This document shows, one piece after another, positions 1 through 13,375 of a DNA stretch of 64,000 bases (its first letter is position 1; each line of letters opens with the position of its first letter). Below the pieces are notes generated by a model. The model was not told where the DNA came from, made no database searches, and saw only the letters and a list, made by a program, of their open reading frames with translations. The position numbers were made by a program, and so were the translations under genes. Source of the stretch: Acholoe squamosa (lineage: Eukaryota; Annelida; Polychaeta; Phyllodocida; Polynoidae); the NCBI GenBank assembly GCA_949317995.1, contig OX439044.1:46084166-46148165 (forward strand). Reading direction: 5' to 3'.

Positions 1-2290
1 GTGTGATTGCAATAATTAGAAACAAAGCAAATTGCCCTTTCTTAAATGTGATATATTATGATTCATGAAATCCATATGACACGTTGTATAACTGTTAAGT
101 TGAAAATGCCTGTCTGATATGATGCAATTATAATGATGGTGGGCCACTTCAGTGGTGATAGAAATATGGTTTCTAAATGAACACAAATTGACAGTCATAC
201 ATTCTGTATTATGGTGATGATTAATTCCAAATTCTCAGCCTTGTCTGAGAAATTGTATAATCTATTAATTATCAAAATTTTGAATCAACATGGCTTCTAT
301 AGGAAAATCACCTGTGGTAGCAATGGTAATTAAGATAGTAGTAGGTACTGGAGCCTTGCTTCCAGACACTTTATGGTAGGAGCTGGTACCATATTACTAG
401 TCAAAATGGATGCGTTATCCTCAGGACCCTCCACCTGTTGCTGGAGGTGTGAAGCAGGACAAGGTGTCCTGGTGCTGATGGGACCCAGCAGTGATGTTGC
501 TGCAGGTGGCTGCTGCTCCTGCTGTTGGTAATAATGTACACAATAGGCATAGAGCCAAGATGACCTTTGGTCCAACAGACTCCATAATAGCCATGGAGAC
601 AGTATAATGCCAAATTCCCTAGTGAATAATGATAATGTGGTGGTGGTGGTGTAGTGAAGTGCCCATTAGCCTGCCGGGCCTAGTGTATGGGTCTGAGGCA
701 CATGCATTCAGCATTGGATCCTGGTAATTAGTGTTATGCGGTCAGCTGATCAGGTGTCCTATTGAGAAGGGTAATGGTTGGTGTCTGAGTGTGCAATCAT
801 TGGTTTTGCTGAAACTTGTTTTGCGGAGGATATTTCCCAATGTAGGTTTTAACAAGAACTCTAAAAATTATCTCAGTATGCCAAGCCTTGCCCCATGCAA
901 TCTTATCTGACGAATGTGCCTAATGTCGATGAAATGCCTTTGACACAGGATGCTGTGGAAAGTACCGGTAACACTATACTGCTCAATCCCGTCTTCATGG
1001 TCCATTGTATGCTGCCATAGTTACACCACAGACCGAATGTTACGAGCTTTGATTGAGTATTGTATACATAGTCTTAACTTCATTTGCATTACTGGACCAA
1101 ATACAAAGCCATGCCGGAAGCACAATCAAAAGGAGAAGCCTATAGATGAAAGTCCAGAATCAATACAAAATGTTAGCAATTTGACACACTAAAGGGATAA
1201 AAGTGATGAGTGTATAGAACTGAGTACATAGTGAGAATTGTGGCTTAGGGTTAAGGTAGTATGAATATATAATATTATATAGACACTGTTCAGTAATGTC
1301 ACTGGCCGTTCACTGTTACAAAGACATCGATATTGTATACTTTCGGAAATCAGACATTGTTGCTGGCAATGGATGTCTGCAGAAAATAGGTGTTATACAG
1401 AATGGGGTTTTAACAATGAAGCCTAAATGTGATATTTCATCCGCCTCTATTACCCTAGAGTCCTGCTATATGCTAAGAATATATGAGCATTATATTTCTT
1501 GTTCTTTTTTAAAAGACAAATGCTGGAATGAACTTCCGAGAAATTTTACAATTCTGTTGTTAAAATTGCATTTACAACATAGTTTGCATGATCCAAATAG
1601 AAATGTCATGAGAACTCAATCAAAACCATGGATCTTATGTTATTGTTATAAACATCATTGAAAATAATCAAAATGCCAAAATGAAGAAGAGAAACAATAT
1701 AGTTGCTGCTCACAATGAAAAGGTGATATTTTATTGATTGCCTGTTACTCTGTAGTTCTTTAGGGTAAAGATAGTCAGTGTAGAGATATAGCAATGACCT
1801 AAGCTTGTATTCAGAATAATATGGAAAATGATCTGAGACTGTTATTGAGGTACCTACTAACTGTGGTTGATATAATATTACCATGGAATCTAGAGACGTT
1901 TTATAAGGTTCAACTCACTTCCTACTTTGCAGTACATGCACTTTTACAGATTTAAAATTAATGGATTGGAAATAATTCCTCCTCTCTTAATCTCACGATG
2001 TATAATATGTTCTACTCCTGACTGTAGTACTGGACTTACTATAATATGTATTAGTAACACTGAAGCTTTACTCCTGTTATGAAAAAAAGTGTTGCACAAG
2101 GTAGTTAGTACATTGTGTGCTTTAATGAAATATGGTTTATTGTTATTTTTATCACTATGACAAGCTCATTGAAGATCTGAACATTGAAAGATGGCGATGC
2201 TGGTGGTGCTTATGGTATTCAAAGGGAAGAGGATTAGTTAAGTTGGAAGGATTAAGGGTAGTTATCCTGGTTTTAGTGGGTTAAGTCAGT
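1..2290. other. AT-rich stretch, no gene recognised
   Basis: Open frames here are short (120 codons at most, 1296-1661) with no recognisable domain and AT-driven composition. A CTG/CAG-rich patch at about 490-530 gives Gln-rich frames on the minus strand and is best read as low-complexity DNA. I see no RNA gene or transposon end. Confidence 0.5.
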
Positions 2291-3240
2291 GTCTGTGTGG
2301 TTGAATGGTTAATGTTAATACTGACAGGATGGATTTCCCAGACGCAGGGGGAGAGGATGCAGGGGGTGGTGGGATTCCTACTGGATCCAAACCCAGGACG
2401 TGCAGACTAGATGTGTTTAGGTTGGGGTTACCACCGTCTAGAGACCTGGATGTGGCCCACGGGAGGTGGCCAGTGGTGCTTTCAAACGAGCCATCATTAT
2501 GGTATTAATGCTTTAATTTGCAGAACTAACATTAGGTCCACATTCTCTTTACTCTCATGTCAGCTGTCTTGTCTCATAGGTCAAGGGTCAGTAGTCTGGA
2601 GGAACCTCTGTCTAGTTAGCCTCATAAGCCACCCCACCCCCCTCACAACCTGTCCCTGCCTCCCTGCCTCTAACCTGATTCTACCTGCCTCCTCCTAGGG
2701 ACCACCTGCCTCGCTTTCACTCTGAGGTCTCATGCCCTCATGCCCTATGTGAGACTAACGAGAACTGAGAGTGGGAGACCAGATGTTCTTTCCTGAGAAG
2801 GAAGAGTGGAGGAACCTGGGAAGCTGGGTTTACTTTTTGCCTCACTTTTTTTTGTCCGCCACTTGCCTAGTTCAGTCTGCCCTGCTGTCTCCTTGTCTGT
2901 TCTTAGTTGGGGTGATGACGTTGGCAAGATGGAATTGAGTAGTCATGTCCCATGTCCCTGTCCATTTCCACCCATTTTTGTCTTTTTAGTACTACATGCA
3001 CCATGTTAGTGGGCAGAGCTTGGCCGCAGCTAGACAGGCTTTCAGTCATACTGCACCAGAGAGACACAATGTAAAACGATCGTATTTTGGGATGCCTATA
3101 GGGCCATGAGCACAGCTGAGAGACCCAAGCCGTCTAGCAACAGCTGATGGTCACTCTAGCCACCCCCTCCCACCCTGTCCTCCTATGTGACCACTGCACT
3201 ATAGACATAGTGGGCTTTAGGATCATGGTTTTTCCCCCTA
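2291..3240. other. GC-richer, pyrimidine-rich tract without a recognised gene
   Basis: Base composition shifts here. G-rich runs at 2340-2480 are followed by C/T-rich DNA (2625-2700, 3160-3250) with repeated CCTGCCTC-type words. Several short overlapping frames are open on both strands, none over 95 codons and none with a motif. It could be a remnant of an exon-rich or retroposed segment, but nothing identifies it. Confidence 0.4.
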
Positions 3241-6200
3241 ACCCTGCTCCCAATACTTTCCTCCACCATAATCCATACATCATTTATGGAATTGTTATGT
3301 ATGGCTTTATGGATGTTATTATAGGCAATGAGAGGGCACATGCTATTGGTGTTATTGTTTTGTTATAATAAGGTTTATCTTTCAATTTTTCATTGAGCCA
3401 AGTACTAAGTTCCTATACAAAGCAAATCAGTTCTTTCAATATATTTCAAACCACTTTTTTTTGTATACTCACAATCATGTACCGCATCAACCCAGTTGAT
3501 AGATCTTATTACTTGTGATGAAATATCACATCACTACTGTGCCTACAAAACGACTTTTATTCAAAAGTGAATTAAAAAAGGGTCTTTATGTCAGTTTCCA
3601 TTTGGTTTTACATAACATTTTTCCTATAAATACAAAGTGAACTGTCGTCCTGAGAAGGAAATGAAGGTGGCTGCAGAACTAAAGTAGGAGATTACACATA
3701 TGGCCACCACAACGTTGTATGGCCTGACATGTTCCTATATGGCCCAATGGCCCGGGGCAAAGAGGGAGTGGGGGTTGGTAGTTGGGATGGGTAGGTTGGT
3801 TTTCCGGAGGTGAAGAGAGCAGAAGGGGGAGGCTACTACTCTGTTCTCTCTTGGAAGATCTAAGACAAAACAGGCGTGTACCCCCATAAAGCATCGTGTC
3901 TTCATCTTATTCATTTTCTTTGCTCTGGTTAGCATTTATATTTTTTCTTGCTCCATCTTATGCTTGTTCCTCTTGATAACACTTTTTGTCTCCCTTTTAC
4001 TGAATGCACTTGGTGGGTTGGGTCTAAGGCTGGGTCTGAGGCCTGCATCCCTCAGTGATCCCCACTGTGGCATCTCACTTGGTGGGTCTAGTCAGTTTAG
4101 CATTAATGTAAGCAAAAGCTCAAAAGTCTCCTTCAAACTAAGAAGAAGTTGGGTTGGGGATGTAAGGAGGATGGGTCTAAACTCCTTACAGAATACAAAG
4201 AACACGCAGCAAAGTCGAAATAACCCTGCAGTAGGTTATTTCCTGTACATTTGTAACCTAGCAAAGTTGTTGGTGTGTACTTGGAAATGGGCACACAGAT
4301 ACATGGAGAGGGTTTTCATGTAGAGGTGGGGAATGACATAAAAGTCCAGCTTTCTCATAATGTTGATAAAACACACACGATTAGATATACATAAAAGATA
4401 AAGACTATAACATTAGCCTAATTCTCTGACGCATTTATATTTTGCTATGATGATGGATGGTGGATAAGATTGTAAGATTCATTTGAACAATGAACACAAT
4501 TATTTTTCAATATTGATGAATTATAATTAGATTAGCAATTGTGACTCATGCTATTACTATGTGCAATGATGTATACATACATCAAAGGGTTACAACTGTA
4601 CAGGTATATATAATGAAACTGATAAAAGGAAATGACTAGAGACTCATGAGATGTGTATGATAATATACATAGCTTTTACCTTGTGTTAATATTACAATGT
4701 GTGTATATTGTCGTGTGAAGATGTTCTATTTTTTCTGAATTATTCATGGAAAGTGTACTGTGAGTGTCTTACTGCCTGCGAGCATATGTCATATGGTATT
4801 TTACACTTGTAAGTAGATATGATATGGACTCATATAGATGTATGATATTATAATATGTTGAGACGAAAGTGCTTCAGACCAATCTATTTTATATGATATA
4901 TTATGTTTAAGTCAGCCCAGTAGCACTTCCATTCAAACAAATTTAACATGTGTAATACACAAAAGGGAAGATAGTCCTTAGTAAGATATCTATATTTTTC
5001 TCTTTATTGATATAATAATCGCTGGTCCTCTAATGTAAGGTGTAGATATATAAATACAGTCATATCATACAGCAGATGTCTGTACTACTCATTCGCTGGC
5101 ACCATGGTGCTATGGACTGTCAGCCCTTAGAAATTGTGTATATGAGGAGGAAAGAGTGTTTACGAATTGTTAAAGAAGCCTTATTAAAGGATACCAAATA
5201 TATTGTATTTTAAAAGAGGACAATAAAATTCAAATTATTTTCTGTTACAATATAATAAGTGTCTCTTTGTTATTATTACCACTGGATGTTTCTTTCTTTT
5301 AGTTTTTCCTCTCGGAAACCCTTATGCCCTAAAAACTAAGTCAATGAAGACTAGTAATATTACTAATTTTATGTTTTCTGTTGTGAACATGCACGAGTTG
5401 CACATTATTCATTGCTTTTTATAATGTAGTTTTCATGCTCATACTAGTTTTCAATTTACATGGCATATGTTAAAATGTATTGAATATAGCTCCAAGATGA
5501 TAATTACATCTTTATGAGGGTTTTATGTTGGCCCAATTTTGCCTATGAAATATCATGTAAATGAAATTCGGCAATAACAGATTACAAAACTTAAACTCAA
5601 ACTCAATTCATGCATCTAAATTGGAATGGAAGAAAAATGCTTTAGATTCATCTATCATTTATATGTAATCAGTAAATTTTATTGAAATGATGTCATTATC
5701 AAATCAATCACTTTTTTTCTGTACCACTGCTATTCCTTTTGTTAGAAGTGCATCTAAAAAGAGAAAGCATGATTATACTGTACAAAATATTATCAGATCA
5801 ATATCCATGGTAGAGCATAAACTTTTGAATTTGGACCTTCGAAATCAAATTATTTTGAAGGAAATGATATGTATAAGAAGAGAGTCCAATCTATGGATTA
5901 TACATCCAAAAATTAGACATTGATTCTCAAGTAGTGGGTGACTGAAACAACCCAAGGCCATTTGTACCTAACATGTTCTATAACCATCTTCTGATTTACA
6001 TGGGCATGTCTTATCAATGTTTTATCTTGAGGACATAGTCCCCTATATCTCCCAGGTCAGTGGCCTGGTTTATGCCTCAGGATGGGGATTTTTAATGCGT
6101 GACAATATGTGGTCTTTCAAGTGGCATCTGCCTGTAATTAAACAATAGAAGAGTGGTTCCACTTGATAGCTTCAAATTTATTTTTAATGTAAAGGAGGTA

Positions 6201-6454
6201 TGAATGTGATAAGCAGATAAGGGTCGGTTGATCACTCTTTGAGATTGAAATTAGGTTATTTGGGCCATCTCTATAACCTTAGCCCTTTGGGACAGCATGA
6301 TACATAAATTCAGCCCTCACTAATAATGCCATGCCAACACTATATATACAAGACATAGGGTTGATTCATCCAAAGGATTGGCATAATGCATCATTGCAAT
6401 ATAAGTAAAACCCCACTTATACAATAGGGGTTTTGTTTTCATTGACTTTCATAA
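3241..6454. other. AT-rich intergenic DNA
   Basis: No convincing coding exon, RNA gene or complete element is visible. A frame at 3964-4323 starts with a hydrophobic stretch but shows no family. A short 8-bp stem (AAAACCCC at 6407, GGGGTTTT at 6427) lies just before the first MITE. Confidence 0.5.
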
Positions 6455-6612
6455 CTGTGGCAGATTCAGCTTTCTGAAAAGGAGGGGGCGCACCCCTCAT
6501 TTATCCCTTATTTTTAGCTAAATTTCAGTCTTAAACGAGCCAAATAAACTCTAAACTACAGGGAAAAGGGAGGGGGCATGCGCCCCTGTGCCACCATCTG
6601 AATCCGCCACTG
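6455..6612. mobile_element. Short hAT-like MITE
   Basis: The ends are inverted: CTGTGGCAGATTCAG at the left and CTGAATCCGCCACTG at the right (6598-6612). GTGGCGGAT-type termini are typical of non-autonomous hAT elements in invertebrates. The inside has GA-rich and CCCC-rich subterminal blocks. A truncated relative starts at 14235 (CAGTAACGGATCCAGA followed by the same AAAAGGAGGGGG block). It encodes nothing. Confidence 0.55.
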
Positions 6613-6667
6613 ACATAGATATATTGTGGGGTCCGAAGAGGGTTAAACCAAACACATCTGTGGGCTG

Positions 6668-7278
6668 ATGAGGGGAAAGGGCCCTCCCTGTGGGATTTTT
6701 AGTACTGAATTTGGCCACTAGGGGGGCTAGAATGGCTAGATATGTGAAAAATAGACCAAAAATTGCTTTTATGTACTTTTTTGCACAGAAAAAAAGATGA
6801 TTTTCTCAAAAACTCAAAAACTCTTCCTGGCACTTCCTGTATATTTAGAATGCAAATGGATCGTTTTAAATCCAAAACAATAAGGGTTCTCAGAGAAATG
6901 TGTTGCCATGGCAACTAGAGTTGTATTCCAAAAAGAAAAACTAATGATGTCAACTTATATAATGATTCATGGGGATTCATATGCTGAAAAAAGCTCAAAG
7001 ATATCATTTCTAGATCTAGAGATATACCCAAATGTATGGAAAGGGATGGTCATTTTTAATTGATTATATAAATCATTATGCTAATTAAATGCCCGATTTA
7101 ATTAAAACAATGAATGATATAGCTTATTGGCTGTATTGATACAGTTATATTATTCTATTTTCATGAAGCAATATCTCAACGACTAGAAAGGCCATCTGCA
7201 AGTGTTATACCTCATTTTAAAGCTGATAACATCATTTTTAAATTTCACATTTTAACTCGGAGGACCCTTTCCCCTCAT
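6668..7278. mobile_element. MITE family A, copy 1
   Basis: The 611-bp element has 20-bp terminal inverted repeats, ATGAGGGGAAAGGG(C/T)CCTCC, with one mismatch between ends. A second copy in opposite orientation lies at 37913-38530. Next to one end is a degenerate CTCF-like block (6715-6728). The centre carries a perfect X-box-like palindrome (6902-6915). No coding capacity. Confidence 0.75.
6902..6915. promoter_or_regulatory. Perfect RFX X-box-like palindrome
   Basis: GTTGCCATGGCAAC is fully palindromic and fits the RFX X-box consensus GTNRCC-N2-RGYAAC. It lies in the middle of a MITE. Whether any RFX factor binds it is not known. Confidence 0.5.
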
Positions 7279-7631
7279 TCTTAGGCCTGCCCCAAAGAAA
7301 GCTAACATGAAACTAATCTCTTTCAGATTCGAGGGTAATTATTTATAAAATCAATTAAAAGAGAGTCAACATATGTGAAGCAATAATCCCTTTGACCTAT
7401 GTGGCACTGGATGTGGACTCACTGAAGAACAACAAAATATAGCAACAACCATTGCTCTATACCAATCTACATGCACATGGGTTGATTATCCCGCATATGT
7501 GGCACAGCTTATATAGGCTGAGATGAGCCCATTGTGGGGTCAGCATAAGTAAGGGGTACACCTTAAATAATCAGCGAGCATATTCTATATGAAATTAATA
7601 ATTATCTTGACCAAATCAAGCATATGTTGCC
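7279..7631. other. Spacer between MITEs
   Basis: About 350 bp of AT-rich DNA with no gene or element end that I can recognise. Confidence 0.5.
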
Positions 7632-8120
7632 AGATGAGGGAAAACATGCCTCCAGGGGGGAAATGGCTTTTTAAGGTATAAGTTGTGGGCTTTAAAATGA
7701 GATATCTTGAGCTAAAGTATCCCCGGTAGTTTTGCTGTAATTGCTTGTCAAACATAGGTTGGTGTGTACAACTGAAAATAGGAAATAAGCTCTATATACA
7801 TTATATCCCATCAAAACACTAATAATGCAAAAAAATATAGTTTTGTGGAAAAAGAACGAAAGAAATGTGATGTCTGAGCCGATTTGAGCCGATTTAAAAA
7901 ATAGCTTGTTCCAAAAATTCCCAATTGGAATAGGGGAGTGGTTTCTATGGCAACCAGAAATTGCCTTATCTACCAATTTTCTATGTTTCCATGGCAACCA
8001 ATGTTCCAAAAATGGAACATTTTCAGTGGAGATGGAATGATTTTAAGCATACCACTGGATTCCTTATCAAAAATCGGTCTGGAGACGCGTTCTTGCCTGT
8101 TGGGCCACATATACACATTA
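7632..8120. mobile_element. MITE family D, copy 1 (uninterrupted reference copy)
   Basis: The left end reads AGATGAGGGAAAACATGC, matching inverted the right end of the second copy at about 58650-58668. The two copies align over the shared GAGATATCTTGAGCT block and the segment around CTATGTTTCCATGGCAAC (7981-7998). That segment is the intact version of the site disrupted by the gypsy element at 48068-58457. Two X-box-like motifs lie at 7941-7954 and 7985-7998. The right boundary is approximate. Confidence 0.6.
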
Positions 8121-8759
8121 CAGTATTCAGGTAATGAAAGAATGATTTTATATACAAATGGAATAGTTTTCTGAGCAATGAAAGTCACCAATGTGAATAC
8201 ATAAACTATAATAACATCACGTAGTGATGAGACAGGTCTTCATCCCCCCAAACATACATACACACACAGCCACACCTACACAGCCACATGTAGATATTAA
8301 GAATGTCACCATTAATATGCAGTAAAATGTCACTTCCGCTTGTAGACATGAGCACACAGAGTATGTGAATGAATTTAAAAACATACTTGTCTGCTTCTGA
8401 CTGCTGTATCCAGGCTGCACAAAGTGCCATGTTTCAAAGACAGACCATGTCCTACTGACTGCAATGTCTCTCTAATACCTGAACTCCACTGCTCCATTTT
8501 TCAGATATATGGAAACTTCTGTGCCCAACTTTTCAGGAGCAAACACATTTATTTCTATTAGCGTCAAGCTCCATGATTATAACATTAACATCCACCTTGA
8601 TATGGTGAAATGATGCATATTATACAATGTATTAATTGCCATGTATATAGCGTTCTCATGGAAGCGCCTTATTCAGATCAGAGAATGTATTTAATTGTTT
8701 GTATAAAAACAGACAAAACTATTGAGTATTATATCATGATAATAATTGTTTTCCTATAG
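8121..8759. other. No feature recognised
   Basis: AT-rich DNA with a CA/TG-rich patch (8250-8290). Short frames only. Confidence 0.5.
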
Positions 8760-9060
8760 CCTTTTTGAAAACATGCAATGGGGATCCTATCTAAAGCTAA
8801 ATGTGACAAAACGTGGGAAAATCTAACATTACGGGGATTTAGTACTCTTTAAGGCCACCAGGGGGCACAATCAGTGCTGAATATGGTATAACCTCACACA
8901 ATGTCATGGAACTTTCTCCTGCTTCCCTTTGTCAGATTTTGATGATTCATATATCAAAATGATCATTGAGACCTTCTCATTTCAATGGACACAACTATGG
9001 TCTAATTGGTTTATTTGATATATCTTGGTCAACTGCTTACTTAAATCAGATAGAAATAAT
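8760..9060. repeat. Partial MITE relative with CTCF-like core
   Basis: The segment around 8832-8870 (GGGGATTTAGTAC, then CCACCAGGGGGCA at 8855-8867) matches the subterminal block of MITE families A and B. The rest is diverged and the ends are not clear. CCACCAGGGGGCA fits the CTCF core consensus CCASYAGRKGGCR exactly. Confidence 0.45.
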
Positions 9061-9896
9061 ATACATGAACTAAGGATATCACATTTCTGTCAGCCTGCAG
9101 AGGTAATTTCCATGTTGGACATGATGACATGCTTAGCAGTGTTGTATAAGAGGCCTTTGCCCAATATTCAGGGTCTGTAACTGTCCTAATATGTGGGAAG
9201 ACCTATAGAAAGTATTCTGATAGGTTACAGTAAATATATCTTACCGTTCTTTTTTTTTGTTGTGTCACCTAGAGGCTCAGAATAGCACTAAGTCACAAAT
9301 GACAAACATCAAGGAACAATTCAAATAATTATAATCATGTGTGCTGCTATGGCAATTGTGTAGAGCTACATACATCAAAAGGAGTCTAACCTGTGAGAGG
9401 TCCTGCAAAAAAAAGGCACTTCACATGGAGACGAATGCCATATCTTTTCTTCTTGATTTCTCATATTTCTAAATGTCCCGGCGAAGGTTACAGTTTTGTT
9501 GAAAAACTAGATTGAGCACTCAAATAAAATTGCGCGTTGCACACCTTCTGAAAAAGATACTCACACCTCAGTGGATATGCTGACAGTTCAATCATAATAA
9601 TTTTATTGGATTCCTGGGCTTGTACCTGTACCCATATAGGGTCACAATCTGCTGATAATAGATATATAACAAAGTTATACAATATGACACTGCAATTAGC
9701 ATCCATATATGGCCTATAAGTACATTATCCGCCAGGCATAACCCATTGATGAACCTTAATCAAAATCTGAGAACTCTTAAATGGCGGCGGTGGATGGGGT
9801 ATGGACGGATGGATGGGGGGGTGGTCGATTGGACGATATGGTGGGGGTATGTCTGTATAAATGTATACTGGTTAAATATACTGAGCTTAACTCTTC
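9061..9896. other. No feature recognised
   Basis: AT-rich DNA. A G-rich run of GGATGGGG-type words at 9785-9850 is low complexity. Confidence 0.5.
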
Positions 9897-10252
9897 CTTT
9901 ACGAGAGTATTTCAAAGCAATTTTTTGGGTTTTAGTTTATAACATAAACTCTCAAAAACCATTGGAATTGTCTGAATATTCAAATTAGAAGGGAAATGGT
10001 GACTGTTTAAGCTAGGATAATTTGTCAGATAGAATAACACCATAAGTTTTCTCTATCTAGTTTAATTACTGAGATATATCCTCATAAATGTGGTGATATG
10101 ATGAGAAAAGTTGATCTCATGAGTTCACTTCAAATTGCAATATCTCAGCATTCCCTGTATTGATTGCACTGATATAAAGTGCCTATTGTAGTTAACATTT
10201 AGTTTTGTTGGAATTTTGGCGGATAATGCATTTTGGAAGACATTCTTGTTTG

Positions 10253-10266
10253 GTTACCATGGCAAC
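10253..10266. promoter_or_regulatory. RFX X-box-like palindrome
   Basis: GTTACCATGGCAAC fits GTNRCC-N2-RGYAAC. It is one of two sites 34 bp apart inside the TTAA-flanked MITE. Confidence 0.45.
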
Positions 10267-10300
10267 CAAAACCATGCAAAATCAGCATTTTTTAATATCT

Positions 10301-10314
10301 GTTGCCATGGTAAC
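10301..10314. promoter_or_regulatory. RFX X-box-like palindrome
   Basis: GTTGCCATGGTAAC is the exact reverse complement of the site at 10253. The two form an inverted pair. Confidence 0.45.
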
Positions 10315-10692
10315 CAGGGAAAATGGCCAATTATCATCAAAATACACTGAAAATTTCCATGCCATTTTGTCAAGCATGAAAAAGTGTACAAAATCAATTT
10401 TCACAAAAAAAAATAATACTATTTGACATTTTTTCATGATTTTTAGCCTAAGTATTGATTAAATCTATGGAAAACTTTTAGGGTAAGATTTTGTCTCAAG
10501 TTTGTAAAACTGCCATGCTAAAAGTATAAGAGATAGACACTACCTCTTTGGATGCTGTGGAGAACCCAACTCAAACTAGGTCTGACAAAAGAATCGGACA
10601 GTTTCAATGGATTTTGTGGAAGTTATTGTGTACTCAAAATCGCTCAAAAATTGGCCAAAATCGGCCAAAACTACACATTAATGCGTAGTTAA

Positions 10693-11399
10693 ATGACATG
10701 GAGCATCATCGGGGGGCAGTCACTCTTTGAAACTACAGACCCCCCTTTTTGGCCATTGGACAGCCCCTTAAAACAACTAAAAAATTACAGCCCCCCCTTT
10801 TCAGGTAAGTCAGACAACAACAACCCTTTTTGGGGCCCTCCTCCATTTGAAATAAGTTTGTTTCACAGCTCTGGGATGATTTTATTCAATATTAAAATTT
10901 AGGCTATTTTGATTCCATACAAGTTATAGCAGCTATCAAAAAGCTCTGATCCTATAGTCTAATTCAGTTGACAGCCCCCCTTTTTCCCCCTTATCAGCCA
11001 CTGCTCTGCAGGGTCGGTACCACAGTTGGTACCCAAACTGAGGTGCAGTGCCCCCCATGGGAGCATCATGGATCATGGAATGGAATCATATAGAAGGAAA
11101 GGAATTTTTTACTAAGAAAGGAAACAAAATGAGAATTAGTATATAAGGGCTCAAAAGGTTAAAGGCTACCCAGCAGTCTTAATGGATTCGAACAGATTGT
11201 CAAATGCGATATTACTTTTATTGTAATTTTGAAATGGCAATAAACACATCTTCAATTTCCATTGCAACTAATATGCAAGCATTATTGCCAAATATATACA
11301 ATCCACAACACAGAATACCACAAAATAGTCTGCCTTGCATCTTCCAACAGGGCCCCTTTTCTGGACCTATTCTCACTACCATCTCCACAGTCACTTTAA
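10693..11399. other. C-rich repeat patch and spacer
   Basis: The word ACAGCCCCCCTTTT or close variants recurs at about 10765, 10792 and 10970. This may be a decayed repeat. The rest (11000-11400) shows nothing recognisable. Confidence 0.4.
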
Positions 11400-11670
11400 A
11401 TCAGACAAGAGGAAGAGAGGGAGAGAAAGAGAGAGAGAGACAGAGAGAGACAGAGAGAGACAGAGAGAGACAGAGAGAGACAGGGAGAGAGAAGGGGAGG
11501 GGTCCGAGGAAATGCAAATTGCAGAATTTGATAGTCCGAAGGGGGTGAATGTTAGAGATATGGGCACTCGGTTTTGATAGAGATATATGTTAGACGATGA
11601 GGAAGATGAGGAGAAATAGAGGTAAGAGGGAGAGAGTGGGAAAGAGAGGGAGAGAGAGAGCAATAGAGGA
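11400..11670. repeat. GA-rich simple repeat
   Basis: A 10-bp unit CAGAGAGAGA is repeated about five times (11436-11484) inside a longer purine-rich tract. Frames through it translate to RE-rich low-complexity peptides and should not be called genes. Confidence 0.85.
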
Positions 11671-13375
11671 AATTGCATAATACCATTGTTCTTCCTTAAT
11701 GGTGAAGTACCTTACATGGAATCACAACCAACCATGAAGAGGAACAGCTATGGAGAGTGGTGTATGTGATATGTGGTGGATGACAAGTCCCCCAGGGGGT
11801 CAGTACATGACAAAATACAGAATACATGTACGGTCCTCTCAGTGATGCACATGCATGTGTGTGTGTGGTTTAGGTTTAGGGGGGGAGGAGGGAGGGGTCA
11901 TGCTCCCAACGACTTGTGGGTCCCCATAGAGTTGTGAGATCCATGGTCATACTACAAATTGTCCTACTTGCACTTTCACTTTCACCATTTTGCAGCAAAA
12001 GGAAAGGTCTAAATGGACTTTTTTTTTCCATATAATACTCTTTACATTTAAAAAGCAAATAAACAAGCCTATTAGTTACATGCACACAACATGCCACATT
12101 TGTTACATGCACACAGCATGCCACATTCATAAAATTATCAGACAGGACATGTCCCCTTAGCTACAAGATTTATTTTACCAAAGCAAAAAACCAAAGACCT
12201 CTATAACCACAGGTGGTAGAAGGGGGTTATAGCAACTTTCCTTGTTACAGTCATACCGTCTATGGGTTTAAATAATCTCTCTTGCGGAACATAATGTGAA
12301 AGTCCAGAAGAAGAGAGCCATGGTGAAAAAATTTGATCCACACTATGCTAAAACCCCATGGCAATGCTACCTGTGACCATAATTTTTAAGTTAGACAATA
12401 TAAAACTCTAACACTCTTTGTTAAAGATTAGGAAGTGTCTAAAAGTATGAAAATGTAAAAGAAAAAATCCATTTTAGTCATTTTCATCAACATTGGAACA
12501 CCATAACTTAGAGGATCAAATTTGCTTTTTTTCTGTTTATCCTTTATAGACGTGCCTGGTAGAAGACCAGTGCAGGTCACAATAATTTGGTACAGCACCG
12601 CCCAAACCCCAAAAAAGAGCCTCCAAACCACTAAACACATGTATTCTTTTCCTCATCGATGTTGGTTTATGTCTGTCCATGGGTTTCCTCATCCAGATTA
12701 GCATGTAGCAAGAAATAGCTTTGCACATAATTTGTCATGGGATGGGGCGGGATGCAGGCGGTATTTCAGTGAGGCACTGAATCAAAGATTAATCCCTGAT
12801 GCGGGCATTTAGATATTTTCTTGCAGCATGACAAAGAGACCATGCCCAAAGAGACAGTTAATTTATATCAGATCGATCTCAATACAATTATAAGAACATA
12901 TCCACCAACCCACATTACAACATGCACCCCTAAAGTTATGAGTTAATCAGGGCAATAGCAACCCATTGGACACAGAATGGTAAATCAATGTTGAAAACTG
13001 GTTCACATTCTGTGTTCACAGGTTTTATATGTGTGTTCTGCGGCTGTACTCTGATGCATGGTCAACGATATGCATTAAAAGCTGGGCTGTCAGATAACTT
13101 ACACTTCTCTTGAATAATCTACATGTATTTCAACCAAATAAAATCTATCACTACCTGCCACACTGCATACTGCCTCGATTAGGATACAACATATATAACA
13201 TATTTTTAAAAAGGGTGAAATACATGTACATTAAGAAAAGCTACAGGGATCACCAAGGACGTGTGTGGAATCTGTAGAAAACAACCTTGGAACAAGGACT
13301 ACTTAGATAAAAAGAGGGCCCTATAGATGATGAGAAGATAACCATATTGATCATGTAGGTACTCCAGGGTCTTAC
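11671..13375. other. No gene recognised
   Basis: AT-rich DNA. A short duplication of a TGCACACA(A/G)CATGCCACATT word occurs at 12077-12126. Nothing else is supportable. Confidence 0.5.

Larger units (their letters stand above)
9897..10692. mobile_element. TTAA-flanked (piggyBac-type) MITE, copy 1
   Basis: The 796-bp element is bounded by TTAA on both sides (9897-9900, 10689-10692). Its left terminus is CTCTTCCTTTAC. The right terminus has lost about 15 bp compared with the complete copy at 29642-30412. TTAA duplication is characteristic of piggyBac-like transposases. Two X-box-like palindromes lie in the middle (10253-10266 and 10301-10314). No coding capacity. Confidence 0.7.

Noticed and set aside
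330-613. Gln-rich minus-strand frames
   Set aside because: CTG/CAG-rich low complexity without other gene evidence.
1296-1661. 121-codon plus-strand frame
   Set aside because: AT-driven composition and overlap with an equally long opposite-strand frame. No domain.
3964-4323. 119-codon frame with a hydrophobic N-terminus
   Set aside because: No family, no splice or promoter support, and the hydrophobic start is a T-rich tract. Not called a secreted protein.
11204-11678. Arg/Glu-rich and Ser/Leu-rich frames
   Set aside because: Translations of a GA simple repeat.
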